From: Collimonas arenae
Lineage (GTDB): Bacteria > Pseudomonadota > Gammaproteobacteria > Burkholderiales > Burkholderiaceae_D
Direction: 5' to 3'
Assembly (NCBI RefSeq): GCF_001584165.1
Contig: NZ_CP013233.1
Coordinates: 2,364,620 to 2,428,619 of the forward strand
Length of the DNA: 64,000 nucleotides
The notes under the pieces were generated by a model that did not search any database, was not told the origin of the DNA, and saw nothing but the letters and a program-made list of their open reading frames with translations. This document shows positions 40,091 to 50,046 of the stretch, piece after piece. The translations under genes and the position numbers were made by a program. How positions within the stretch are numbered: position 1 is the first letter of the stretch; each line of letters starts with the position of its first letter.

Positions 40091-41680
40091 TTATTTCTTC
40101 CCATCCTGAGTCACCATCATGGCTGTGGTGCGGTCGCTGCTGACCGGCGTAACTTTCAAGCCCTTCTTCGCAGCCCAGATATTTTGATAGTGATACAGTG
40201 GGATTACGCCGGCATCGTCGGAAACGATCTTGGCAGACTGGCGCAAGATGGCTTCACGCTTGGCCACATCGAATTCGGCGGTTGAATCGGCAAGCGCCTT
40301 GTCCACTGCCGGATTACTGTAATGCCCCCAGTTCGAAGCGCCCAGACCTTTCTTCGCATCGACGGTCGCCAGCACATTCACCAGCGCGTAACTGGCTTCG
40401 CCGGTGCCATTACCCCAGGCCAGCATGCTGACCGCGAATTCATTCTTGTTGGCGCGTGTCGAATAAGAAGCCCATGGCACGACTTCCACCTGGGTCTTGA
40501 CGCCGATGCGGGTCCAGAACTGCGCGATGGCTTGCGCGGTTTCCGGCGCCTGCGGATAGCGATCATTTGGCGCATGAATAGTCAGCTTGAAGCCTTGCGG
40601 GAAGCCAGCCTCAGTCAGCAGTTTCTTGGCCTGGGCAACATCGTTCGGAATATTCTTGATGTCCGGGTTGTAGCCGAAGGTATCGGCCGGCATCCATTGA
40701 TTGGCTTCAGTGGCGGCGCCTTGCAGGATGCGGTCGACCAACGCCTTGCGGTTAATTGCCAGCGACAAGGCCTGTCGCACGCGCACGTCGAGCAATGGAT
40801 TCTTTTCCAGCGGCTTGCCGTTGTTGTCGGTGATATAAGGGTTCGACCCCGGATGGAAGCTCGGCTGCAGCAACAACACGCGCAAGCCGTTGTACGGGAA
40901 CACCTTGACGTTTGGCGACTGCTTCAACCTTGCCAGATCGGATACCGAAACCTTGTCAATTACATCCACATCGCCGGAAAGTAAGGCTGCCGTGCGTGCC
41001 GCAGCGTTATTGATGTAGCGGTAATTGACCTTTTCCCATATCGGCTTTTCGCCCCAGTAGCTGCCATTGCGCTCCATCACGACACGGTCGCCAGGCGTGT
41101 AGGCAACGAATTTGTAAGGACCGGTGCCGACCACGGCAGCGCCACTGTTGTAATTCTCGGTGGCAGATTTTTCGCCGACATGCTTGCTGACGATGTGCAC
41201 CGACGCCAGGTTCAGCGGTAGATCGGGATTCGGGATGTTGGTCTTGATGATCAATGTCAGCGGATCCTTGGCGGTCACCGATTCAACCGTGCGCAGATAA
41301 CCGGCAAAAGTCGCCACGCTGCCCGGCACATTGCGGGCGCGCTGATACGAGAAAATCACGTCAGCGGCGGTAAACGGCGTGCCGTCCTGCCACTTGACGT
41401 TGTTGCGCAGCTTGAACTCCCAGGTCTTGGGATCGATATTTTTCCAGCTCACGGCCAGGCCGGGTTGCAGCTTGTTGTAGTTGTTTTCAACCAGCAGATC
41501 CCAGAAATGCAGGTCGACCGAGCGGTCGCCGGCATGATTGTTCAGTTGCGGATCGAGCGACGACAATGGATCGGCGAAAGCAATATTCAGCGTCTGGGCC
41601 TGGATCTGCGCGCTGGCGGCAACACCCAGCAAAGCAACGGCCAGCAAGCTGGAAAGGAGCGTTTTTTTCATCTGCATCAT
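40091..41680 (-). CDS. Oligopeptide-type ABC transporter substrate-binding protein
   Basis: 529 residues. Signal peptide about 1-28 (ASAQIQAQ), then the DppA/OppA cluster C fold: 'LDPQLNNHAGDRSVDLHFWDLLVE', 'KTWEFKLRNNVKWQDGTPFTAADVIFS', 'VGTGPYKFV', 'RVRQALSLAINRKALVDRIL'. It resembles the KPN_01854 subfamily as I recall it. The ligand is unknown. Gaps of about 40 bp separate it from the ATPase upstream and the BAAT gene downstream. Confidence 0.87.
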   Translation of the reverse strand: MMQMKKTLLSSLLAVALLGVAASAQIQAQTLNIAFADPLSSLDPQLNNHAGDRSVDLHFWDLLVENNYNKLQPGLAVSWKNIDPKTWEFKLRNNVKWQDGTPFTAADVIFSYQRARNVPGSVATFAGYLRTVESVTAKDPLTLIIKTNIPNPDLPLNLASVHIVSKHVGEKSATENYNSGAAVVGTGPYKFVAYTPGDRVVMERNGSYWGEKPIWEKVNYRYINNAAARTAALLSGDVDVIDKVSVSDLARLKQSPNVKVFPYNGLRVLLLQPSFHPGSNPYITDNNGKPLEKNPLLDVRVRQALSLAINRKALVDRILQGAATEANQWMPADTFGYNPDIKNIPNDVAQAKKLLTEAGFPQGFKLTIHAPNDRYPQAPETAQAIAQFWTRIGVKTQVEVVPWASYSTRANKNEFAVSMLAWGNGTGEASYALVNVLATVDAKKGLGASNWGHYSNPAVDKALADSTAEFDVAKREAILRQSAKIVSDDAGVIPLYHYQNIWAAKKGLKVTPVSSDRTTAMMVTQDGKK

Positions 41681-41720
41681 CCTCGGTTAGTGTTCATTAG
41701 TGAAGTGCATCATTGCTGTA

Positions 41721-42724
41721 TCAAACATCGTTCAGATGGCAGGCGCTGCGGTGCCCGGGGGCTATTTCTTTCAGCACCGGCACTTCTTCCCGGCAGCGCT
41801 GCATTGCATGTGGACAGCGCGGGTTGAAGTGGCAACCGGCAGGCGGATGCAATGGACTTGGAATCTCGCCCTTGATCGCCGTGAACAGCTTGTTGCGCGC
41901 CTGCAGCCGCGGTACTTCCGCCAGCAGCGCTTGCGTGTATGGATGATTGGCGCGCGCGAACAAGTCATCGACAGTCGCCGTCTCGACAATGCGGCCGAGA
42001 TACATGATCACCACGCGGTCCGAGACATGCTCGACCGCCCCGAGATCGTGGCTGATGAACAGATACGTCAACCCCAATTGCTCACGCAAATCCATGAACA
42101 AATTCAATATCTGCGCCTGGATCGACACATCCAGCGCGGCAACAGCCTCATCGCACACCAGCATCTGCGGCTGCACCGCCAGAGCGCGGGCGATGCCGAT
42201 GCGCTGACGCTGGCCGCCGCTGAACTGATGTGGATAACGATCGCGTAACTGTGGATCCAGACCGGCTTGCAGCAATTGCGCGCAAACGTAGTCGTCCAGC
42301 CCGGCCTTATCAACCTTGCCGTGGATCAGCGCGGCTTCGCCGACGATCTGATCAACCCGCAGCCTTGGATTCAGACTGGCATAGGGGTTCTGGAAAATCA
42401 TCTGTATCTTCAAACGGGCAGCATGTTCGCCGCGCGCATTTAAATCCCGACGATCCTCTCCATCGACCAGCACCTGCCCTGCCGACGGCTGCAGCAAGCC
42501 GCTGACGATACGGCCCAAAGTCGACTTGCCGCAACCGGATTCACCGACCAGGCCGACCACTTCACCCGGCATCACCTGCAAGTCGATCGCGTCCAGCGCC
42601 TGGGTGACAGCAACCGGCTTGAGCCAGCGCGCGCCTGCAGCACACTTTCAAACGGGCGCGACTTGCGCTCGCCGAAGCGCTTGCTGACGCTACGGGTTTC
42701 TATCAGCGATGTGTTGTCATCCAT
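41721..42724 (-). CDS. ABC transporter ATPase, DppF/OppF type (one frameshift)
   Basis: The start ATG at 42724 gives '[19 protein letters not shown]'; one missing G near 42636 shifts to 'RWLKPVAVTQALDAIDLQVMPGE'. Walker A is GESGCGKST, the signature is FSGGQRQRIGIARAL, and Walker B is LVCDEAVAALD. The C-terminal oligopeptide-binding extension with 'HFNPRCPHAMQRC' is an iron-sulfur-type Cys cluster common in DppF/OppF. Its start overlaps the DppD-type stop by 8 bp. Confidence 0.87.
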
Positions 42725-43744
42725 AGTTCACCTCGCTTGTACCGCTCGACGCCGAAGACAGTGTCGGATGGAAGCAGCGGACAAAATGCGCGTTGACCGG
42801 CTCACTGATTTCCGGCCGTTGCAGGCAGCGCTCGCTGGCGCGTTCACAACGCGCGGCGAATGCGCAGGCATCCGGCAAATCCAGCAGATTCGGCGTCATG
42901 CCAGGAATCTGGCGCAGCCGCTGCCCGCGCCGGTTATTGCTGGGAAGGCTGCCGATCAAGCCCTGCGTGTAAGGATGCAGCGGCTGGTCGAGCACTTCGG
43001 AAACGCTGCCTTGCTCGACAATGCGGCCGGAATACATGACCGCAATCTCATCGGCCAGCCCAGCCACCACCGATAGATCGTGGGTGATCCAGATCAACGA
43101 TGTGCCGTGCAGGCGCGCCAGGTTTTGCACTTCCGACAAGATCTGCGCCTGGATCGTGACGTCCAATGCGGTGGTTGGTTCGTCGGCGATGATCAGGTCC
43201 GGCTTGTGCAGCATTGCGATGGCAATCGCCACGCGCTGGCGCATGCCGCCCGACAATTGATGTGGATAGGCGCGCAACCGCTCTTCAGGGCTGGCGATGC
43301 CCATCATGCCCAAGGTCTCGCGCGCTAGTTCGCGCGCCTGCGTGCGGCTGACCTTGCTGTGCGCCAGCACCGCGTCGACCATTTGCGCCTCGACGTTCAA
43401 TACCGGGTTGAGGGTCATCATCGGATCCTGGAAAATCATCGCGATGCGGTTGCCTTGCAACTGACGCAATGCGCGCTTATCCAGCGTCAGCAGATCCTGC
43501 CCTGAAACAGTATCTGGCCACCGACCACCCGCCCGGGTGGATCGAGCAGGCCAAGGATTGAGAAGCCGGTAACGGTCTTGCCCGAACCCGATTCGCCCAC
43601 CAGGCCAAGAATGCGGCCGCGCTCCAGGCGCAGCGAGACATCGTCGACCGCCGGCAGGACGCCTTCGCGGGTAAAGAAATGGGTGCGCAGGTTGCGCACT
43701 TCCAGCGTTGGCGGAGTGTTCTGTGGCGCAGTCATTTCTGCCAC
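42717..43744 (-). CDS. ABC transporter ATPase, DppD/OppD type (one frameshift)
   Basis: Walker [12 protein letters not shown]-loop '[14 protein letters not shown]', signature [15 protein letters not shown] and Walker [13 protein letters not shown], followed by '[12 protein letters not shown]'. The frame breaks near 43492; one extra G gives '[16 protein letters not shown]'. Overlaps the permease gene upstream by 13 bp. Confidence 0.87.
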
Positions 43745-44678
43745 CTCGGATTCATCACGTCACGCAGGCGGTCGCCAACCAGGTTGATGGCGACAATTAC
43801 GATCAACAAAGCAATGCCTGGATAAAAACTGATCCAGTATTCGCCGGAAAGCATGTACTGATAGCCGTTGGCAATCAGCAGCCCCAGCGACGGCTGGGTA
43901 ATCGGCACGCCCAGTCCGAGGAAACTGAGGGTCGCCTCCAGCATGATGGCGCGCGCAATCTGCAAGGTACCGACCACGATCAGCGGCGGCAGACAGTTCG
44001 GCAGGATATGGTGAACCATGATGCGCCAGCCCGATATATCCAGGCCACGCGCCGCTTCGACATATTCCTTCTGCCGCTCGACCAGCGCCTGGCCGCGCGC
44101 GGTGCGGGCGTAATAGGCCCACTCCAGCACCACCAGCGTCGCCATCACGTTGAAGATGCCCTTGCCGAGATAGGCCAGGATCAGCATCGACACCAATATC
44201 GATGGAAACGACAGCACCAGGTCGGCCAGCCGCATCAGCAAGGCATCAACCTTGCCGCCGGCATACGCTGCCAGCAAACCAATCAAGGTGCCGATCACAC
44301 CTGCGATCAGCGCTGAACCGACGCCGATGCCGACGCTGATGCGCAAGCCGTAGAGGATGCCGGAATACAGGTCGCGGCCCTGGCCGTCGGTGCCCAGCCA
44401 ATAGGTATAGGTGCCGAGGCCATTGATGGTGCCGGGCGGCAGACGGGCATCCAGCACATCCAGCTGCATCAGGTCGTAGGGTTTTGCGGCGTCAGCCACG
44501 GCGCGGCCAATGCTGCAATCATCAATGCCAACGCCACCGCAAGGCTCAGCATGGCCGATTTCGACGATAGGAAATCGCGCACGATGCGGCGCCATGGCGA
44601 TTCGCGGCGTGGCGCCACAGCTTGCACCTTGATCTTGGCCAGTGCCTCCGGCAATGCCTGTTTGACTGGCGTGCTCAT
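43732..44678 (-). CDS. ABC transporter permease, DppC/OppC type (one frameshift)
   Basis: N-terminal cytoplasmic tail and first helix ('[27 protein letters not shown]'), then after one missing C near 44485 '[20 protein letters not shown]', '[22 protein letters not shown]' and the permease EAA-type loop '[21 protein letters not shown]'. Six helices are expected. Start overlaps the upstream permease stop (ATGA). Confidence 0.87.
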
Positions 44679-45649
44679 GCCTTGATCTCCACCCGCACGC
44701 GCGGATCCAATAGCTTGTACAGCACGTCCACCAGCAGGTTGAGCGTGACGAAGAGGCAGACGATTACCATCATGTAGGCCACGATGACCGGCCGATCGAG
44801 CGCATTGATGCTATCCAAGATCAGCTTGCCGGCGCCAGGCCAGGCGAAGATGCTCTCGGTCACGACGGCGAAGGCGATGGTCGAGCCCAGCTCCAGGCCA
44901 AGCACCGTCACCAGCGGGATCATGGTGTTGCGCAGCACGTACATCAGCACCACGCGCAGCGGCGACAAGCCTTTGGCGCGGGCGAACTTGACGAAATCCA
45001 TCGGCAGCACTTCGCGCACGTTGGCGCGCGTCAGCCGGATCACCAGGGAAATCTTGAACAGCGACAGATTCAACGCCGGCAGGATCAGGTGGCGCAACCC
45101 ATCGGCCGTCAGCCACGACCATTGGATGCCGAACAGCGACGCCGTTGCACCGCGCCCGCCGGATGGCAGCCAGCCCAACGATACGCTGAACGCCATGATC
45201 AGCATCAGGCCGATCCAGAAAGTCGGCAGAGAAAATCCAAGGATGCTACCAGTCATCACCAACTTGGAGAACCAATTGTCCGGGAACAGCCCTGCCAGCA
45301 AACCAAGTGGAATGCCGATCAGCACCGCCAGGATCAACGCCGCGAAAGCCAGTTCCAAGGTCGCCGGCAGGCGCTGGAAAATCAGCATGATCGCCGGTTC
45401 GTTATAGACGAAACTGTTGCCGAGATTGCCGTGCACCGCGCCGTTCAGGAAACTCAGATATTGGCGCCATATCGGCTGATCCAGGCCAAGCTGGTGGATG
45501 ATGCGCACGCGGTCGACCTGATCGACATCCTGGCCGATCAGGATATCGACCGGATTGCCGATCATGTGCAAGCCAAAAAAGACGATCACCGTCATCAGCA
45601 GCACGACCATCAGCGCCTGCAATACGCTGCGCAGGATGGCGCCGCTCAT
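44675..45649 (-). CDS. ABC transporter permease, DppB/OppB type
   Basis: About 324 residues from the ATG at 45649, which overlaps the monooxygenase stop (ATGA). It has the typical six-helix DppB layout: 'FFGLHMIGNPVDILIG', 'WRQYLSFLNGAVHGNLGNSFVY' and the EAA loop 'KFARAKGLSPLRVVLMYVLRNTMIPLVT'. It pairs with the DppC-type permease. Confidence 0.87.
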   Translation of the reverse strand: MSGAILRSVLQALMVVLLMTVIVFFGLHMIGNPVDILIGQDVDQVDRVRIIHQLGLDQPIWRQYLSFLNGAVHGNLGNSFVYNEPAIMLIFQRLPATLELAFAALILAVLIGIPLGLLAGLFPDNWFSKLVMTGSILGFSLPTFWIGLMLIMAFSVSLGWLPSGGRGATASLFGIQWSWLTADGLRHLILPALNLSLFKISLVIRLTRANVREVLPMDFVKFARAKGLSPLRVVLMYVLRNTMIPLVTVLGLELGSTIAFAVVTESIFAWPGAGKLILDSINALDRPVIVAYMMVIVCLFVTLNLLVDVLYKLLDPRVRVEIKA

Positions 45650-47106
45650 CGCCGTTCCTCCGACGTCGGCTCGGCTGGCAGCCATTCGTCGCCCAGCAGT
45701 TCAGGCTCGTTGTAGTTCTGCATATTCAGGTAATGCGTGTCGATGTTTTCTCGATACAGCAATGCCGCGATGCCTTGCGCCAGCCTTTGCGCGCCATCGC
45801 TGATTGCAGGAATATCGCCGGACAGGCTGCCATGGCTAAGCGCAGCCGGATAACAGAAACAATGCACACGCTTCAGGCCAGGCAAGCCACCCGGCTGCTT
45901 TTGCTGGAATTCGAACGCCATTCCCAAATCGGGCGAGTCCGCCAACTCGGCATCTTCGTCGCCTGCTGGCGGCGTATAACGGTCGCTCCAGTTGCGGATG
46001 TGCGGTGCGATGGCGGCAAACTCGGGACGGATGGTCCAGTCGATGCGAAAGCCGGTGGAAAAAATCAGGAAATCGAGATCAAACACGCCACGTGTGGTGC
46101 TCACCCGCATGCCCTGCTCGCCGACAGCGATATCGTTGATTGCCGCGCCGAGGATGAAACGCGCATTCGGGAATTTCGATACCCGTTGCACGCTGGCGCT
46201 TGGCGGCGGCGTTTGTTGGACGTTGATGTAGTGACGGATGCGCCATTTCCATTCGTCCGGCAAATACAGATGGCCATTGGTCAGGCCCGGATTGCCAGCA
46301 CCCTTGCCCTTGTTGACGCGCGGCAGTTCCTTGCGCCGGATCAGCAGATCGACCTTGGCTGCGCCCGCTTCCAGCGCCGTCGCCGCACTGTCCATCGCCG
46401 AAGCCCCGGCGCCGATGACGCCGACCCGCAGACCGGCCAAGCTGCTGTAATCCAGGTCATCAGCGGAATGCGCCCAGCGTCGGCGCGGCAAGTCCGAAGC
46501 GAACGACGGCAAATAGGCACCGCCCAGGCCATCGCGGCCGGTGGCCAGCACAACCCGCCGCGCCAAGACCGTTGTTACGCCGGCAGGTGTGGCGACGCGC
46601 AGCTCCACCACGCCGTCAGCGCGCGGCAGTATCGCTTCGACACGATGTTGGTTGCGGACATCCAACGCCAGCACGCGTCGATACCAGCGCAAATAATCCA
46701 TCCATTGCAGGCGCGGGATCTTGTCCAGCGCCTCCCATGCCTCCAATCCGAACTGCGCTTCAAACCAGGCGCGGAAAGTCAGCGCGCCAAAGCCTAGCGC
46801 CGGGCCGGTAAGTTTTTTCGGCGAGCGCAGCGTTTCCATGCGCGCCGTGGTGGCCCAAGGCCCCTCGAAACCGGCTGGCGACTGATCGAAAATTACCGCG
46901 CCGATGCCGATATGATTCAGCGAGACTGCTGCAGCCATGCCGGCTTGGCCACCGCCGATGACAGCGACATCCAGCACCGGCTGGCCATCCAGCGTCAGCG
47001 GTGGCACCCAGGATTTGGCCGGCAGGTCCAGCCAGGCCAGATCCTGCTGCAGCCTGGCTTCCAATGCCGCCAGTCCGGCGACCGAAGAAAATATGGATTG
47101 ACTCAC
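45646..47106 (-). CDS. FAD/NAD(P)-binding flavin monooxygenase-like protein
   Basis: 486 residues with two dinucleotide loops: 'VAVIGGGQAGMAAA' (about residue 48, FAD) and 'VGVIGAGASAMDSA' (about 228, NADPH), in the order used by class B monooxygenases (FMO/BVMO/CzcO-like). 'FSTGFRIDW' matches the ATG-type C-terminal motif. Reaction probably NADPH-dependent oxygenation at S, N or C=O. It is the first gene of the nine-gene operon, 118 bp after the LysR stop. Confidence 0.83.
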   Translation of the reverse strand: MSQSIFSSVAGLAALEARLQQDLAWLDLPAKSWVPPLTLDGQPVLDVAVIGGGQAGMAAAVSLNHIGIGAVIFDQSPAGFEGPWATTARMETLRSPKKLTGPALGFGALTFRAWFEAQFGLEAWEALDKIPRLQWMDYLRWYRRVLALDVRNQHRVEAILPRADGVVELRVATPAGVTTVLARRVVLATGRDGLGGAYLPSFASDLPRRRWAHSADDLDYSSLAGLRVGVIGAGASAMDSAATALEAGAAKVDLLIRRKELPRVNKGKGAGNPGLTNGHLYLPDEWKWRIRHYINVQQTPPPSASVQRVSKFPNARFILGAAINDIAVGEQGMRVSTTRGVFDLDFLIFSTGFRIDWTIRPEFAAIAPHIRNWSDRYTPPAGDEDAELADSPDLGMAFEFQQKQPGGLPGLKRVHCFCYPAALSHGSLSGDIPAISDGAQRLAQGIAALLYRENIDTHYLNMQNYNEPELLGDEWLPAEPTSEERR

Positions 47107-47224
47107 TGCGACGCTCCGTTCCTGGCTGGCTTATGTAATTGGCGGGTGTATATCATTGGCATCATCGCGGTGCTCTGGATTGGCATAGGTTTATCGGGCA
47201 GGCCTCTACGGACTCTCGGCAAAT

Positions 47225-48154
47225 TCATAGCAATTCGTCATGCTGCTCGGCATCGTGTTTGACGAAACCGTGCAGGATGTTCCTGGCGGCGCTTTCCAGC
47301 GCGGCAATCAGGGCCTGCGTCACGCCGTCGTTCGGCTTGCCGTACGGAGTGACGACACCGAAATAGAATGGAATATTTACCGCAAGCGGCTTCACTGCCA
47401 GGCCGGCGATGGGCATGCCGAGCGCGGTCATCGGCTCCACCAGGGCCACGCCAAGACCGGCATGAGCCGCCATGATGGCGTTAAACGAGGTGTTGGTTTC
47501 TATCGCCACATCCAGCGCACGGCCATTGCCAAGCGCGCTGTCGATGCGCTGGCGCAAACGATAGCGATTCGACATCGTGATGATGCGTTGACCGTGAAGC
47601 ATGTCAGCTGTCACGACGCTACAGTCGGCCAAGGGGCTATCGGCACGCACAACGGCCACGCAAGGCGCTTCGCCGATCCAGTGCAGGTCGAGTCCGCGAT
47701 GGGCAATCGGCAAGCTGGTCAGGCCCAGGCTGACAGTTCGATGCAGCACCGAATGGACAACCTGCTCGGCGGAAGCACTGCGCAGATGAATATGTTCAGG
47801 CAAGCCCTGCGCTTCCACCAGCTTCAACGCCATTGGTGCAATTGTCGAAGCCAGCGCCGGCGTCGCCACCAGGTGGATCGGCTGTTGCTCATCGCGGCCA
47901 ATCTCCGCCGCCCGCTCCCGTATCGTGCGCAAACCAACCAGCGACCGCTCCACTTCTTCATACAGCAAAAAGGCCCTGTCGGTTGGCGTGACACGCGGGC
48001 CGTTGCGATCGAATAGCGCGTAGCCGAGCTCATTTTCCAGATCCTGAATCGCCTTGCTGACGGCCGGCTGCGAACGACCCAGGCTACGCCCGGCGCCGGT
48101 CACGCTGCCAATGGTCATCACGGCCGAAAAGGCTTCCAGTTGATTCAGGTCCAT
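47225..48154 (-). CDS. LysR-family transcriptional regulator
   Basis: 309 residues; HTH 'LNQLEAFSAVMTIGSVTGAGRSLGRSQPAVSKAIQDLE' at the N-terminus and an effector domain of the usual length. It sits directly upstream of the monooxygenase-ABC operon and divergent from the cysteine desulfurase gene (261 bp), so it could control both. Confidence 0.87.
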   Translation of the reverse strand: MDLNQLEAFSAVMTIGSVTGAGRSLGRSQPAVSKAIQDLENELGYALFDRNGPRVTPTDRAFLLYEEVERSLVGLRTIRERAAEIGRDEQQPIHLVATPALASTIAPMALKLVEAQGLPEHIHLRSASAEQVVHSVLHRTVSLGLTSLPIAHRGLDLHWIGEAPCVAVVRADSPLADCSVVTADMLHGQRIITMSNRYRLRQRIDSALGNGRALDVAIETNTSFNAIMAAHAGLGVALVEPMTALGMPIAGLAVKPLAVNIPFYFGVVTPYGKPNDGVTQALIAALESAARNILHGFVKHDAEQHDELL

Positions 48155-48415
48155 ATGTATTTGCTATATACGTTTATCGAATTATATGATTGCATGTATT
48201 CGATTTAAGTATAATCATTTCGCATAAGCTAATGCAAAAAAAATCCGCACGGAAACCAACCGCCATGTTCACTGCCGCAATGGCAGAATCAGGCGCTTTG
48301 CGGACAATCAGCAAAGCAAGTGGCGATAAATGCATATAGAAATGAAATATCATTTGTTTTTCAAATATTGGTTTTATCGTAAGCTAAACATATTTCCCCA
48401 TTCGGATTTCCCGCC

Positions 48416-49620
48416 ATGAACGCATCAAGTGCCTGTACCAGCGCAGTCCCCGATACCCAATCTGCAGCGTTGCAATTGCCTATCTACCTCGACTATTCGG
48501 CGACCACGCCGGTCGATCCGGCGGTTGCCGTCAAGATGTGCGAATACCTGACAGAGAAGTTCGGCAATCCGGCCAGCAGCTCACATGCATTCGGCTGGGA
48601 AGCCAAGGCCGCAGTGGAAAAAGCGCGGCGGCAGGTGGCGGCACTGGTCGGCGCGCAAGCCGGCGAAATCGTCTGGACTTCCGGGCAACCGAGTCGAACA
48701 ACCTGGCGTTGAAAGGCGCCGCCCATGTCCTGCGCGAACGCGGCCGCGGCCGCCACCTGGTGACAATGAGTACCGAACACAAGGCGGTGCTGGATACGAT
48801 GCACACCCTGGAGCGCGAAGGTTTTGAAGTGACTTACCTGCAGCCGCAACCAAACGGCCTGATCGACCTGGAGGCATTCAAGGCGGCATTGCGGGCCGAC
48901 ACCATCATCGCTTCCGTGATGATGGTCAACAACGAAATCGGCGTGATCCAGCCGATTGCCGAGTTGGGTGACATCTGCGCCGAGCGCGATATCGTGTTTC
49001 ACGTTGACGCCGCGCAGGCCGCCGGCAAGGTCGCCATCGACTTGAAAGCATTGAAGGTCAACCTGATGTCGTTCAGCGCCCACAAGATCTACGGTCCGAA
49101 AGGCATAGGCGCCCTCTTCGTGCGGCGTGATCCGGCACTGAAGCTGGAAGCACAGATCGATGGCGGCGGCCATGAAAACGGCATGCGTTCCGGCACCCTG
49201 GCTACCCACCAGATCGTCGGCATGGGGGAAGCGTTCAACCTGGCGGCACAGCTGATGGATAGCGAAAGCGTCCGCATTCGCGAGCTGCGCGATCGTTTGT
49301 GGAATGGCTTGCGTGATTGTCCCGGAGTGGTTCTGAATGGCGACCAGCAACAGCGTGTTCCACACAATCTGAATCTCAGTTTCGACATCGACGGCAACAC
49401 GCCGATTGCAGCGCAGTTGCTGGATATTGCGGTATCAGCCGGCTCCGCCTGCAATTCAGCCAACGCCGCGCCGTCCTATGTGCTGTCGAGCCTGGGCCGC
49501 ACGGATGCGCTGGCGCGCAGTGCGATTCGCTTTTCATTCGGCCGCTACACCAGCGTCCAGGAAATCGACTATACGGTGGCGACGCTGCGGCAATTGCTGC
49601 TTCCTCAGACGGCTGCCTGA
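48416..49620 (+). CDS. Cysteine desulfurase, IscS/NifS type (one frameshift)
   Basis: About 401 residues. '[21 protein letters not shown]', then a break near 48690 where one extra G yields '[15 protein letters not shown]', then '[10 protein letters not shown]', '[11 protein letters not shown]', '[14 protein letters not shown]' (PLP Lys) and the catalytic-Cys loop '[17 protein letters not shown]'. It removes sulfur from L-cysteine. It is not next to isc or suf genes; its partner is the divergent transporter/monooxygenase operon, suggesting a role in processing an imported sulfur source rather than general Fe-S assembly (inference). Confidence 0.87.
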
Positions 49621-49703
49621 TCCATCCGCCCAGATCTCCAGCATCTGGGCAACTTTCTGACATCTGGCGTCGTCAATCGATTGCCTTGAATTGACGGGCG
49701 GCA

Positions 49704-49719
49704 TGTTAGCTACCGCACA
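49704..49719 (+). promoter_or_regulatory. 16-bp dyad site 1 (TGTTAG-CTAC-CGCACA)
   Basis: Member of the recurrent TGTRCG-NYAR-CGYACA motif. It is followed after 22 nt by TATGCT (49742-49747) and lies 64 nt before the 49784 start. Its right half plus GACCTC is identical to site at 55867. Confidence 0.6.
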
Positions 49720-49783
49720 GACCTCGCCGTCATCCTGCTTGTATGCTGATTGCATTGCCGTCACGCTCAAGAGGAATCATTCC

Positions 49784-49870
49784 ATGCACATCACTAAACG
49801 AATCATGCTGCCTGCCGGCATGGCTGCCTGTTCCTCGACCGCTGTAGGCGCAGGTATCGGTGCGCCATGA
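49784..49870 (+). CDS. 28-residue small protein, possibly truncated entericidin-like lipoprotein
   Basis: AGAGGA 8 nt upstream of the ATG. The peptide has a signal-like start (HITKRIMLPAGMAA) and 'ACSSTAVGAGIG', which resembles the entericidin A/B lipobox and 'TVAGAG' core. Its stop overlaps the next start (ATGA). It could be a real tiny lipoprotein, a leader peptide, or the head of a longer gene cut by a base loss. Confidence 0.4.
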   Translation: MHITKRIMLPAGMAACSSTAVGAGIGAP

Positions 49871-50019
49871 ATATCAACTTGATGCTCACCCCGCTTATTT
49901 CACTGATCTCCGGCATTCTCATCCTGGTGATTCCGCGCCTGCTGAATTTCATTGTCGCAATTTACCTGATCATCATCGGCGCCATCGGCTTGTTTGGCAC
50001 GGGGCATTTCCTGCGATGA
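49867..50019 (+). CDS. DUF3096 small membrane protein
   Basis: 50 residues, two hydrophobic segments: 'LMLTPLISLISGILILVIPR' and 'LLNFIVAIYLIIIGAIGLFG', the full-length DUF3096 pattern. Role unknown; family members often sit with stress-response genes. Coupled by overlap to the preceding 28-codon frame. Confidence 0.8.
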   Translation: MNINLMLTPLISLISGILILVIPRLLNFIVAIYLIIIGAIGLFGTGHFLR

Positions 50020-50046
50020 ATGCGCCTGCGTCGATAAAGCCCGGCA

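Noticed and set aside
45733..46797. A 354-codon plus-strand frame
   Set aside because: Antisense shadow of the flavin monooxygenase gene with both dinucleotide loops.
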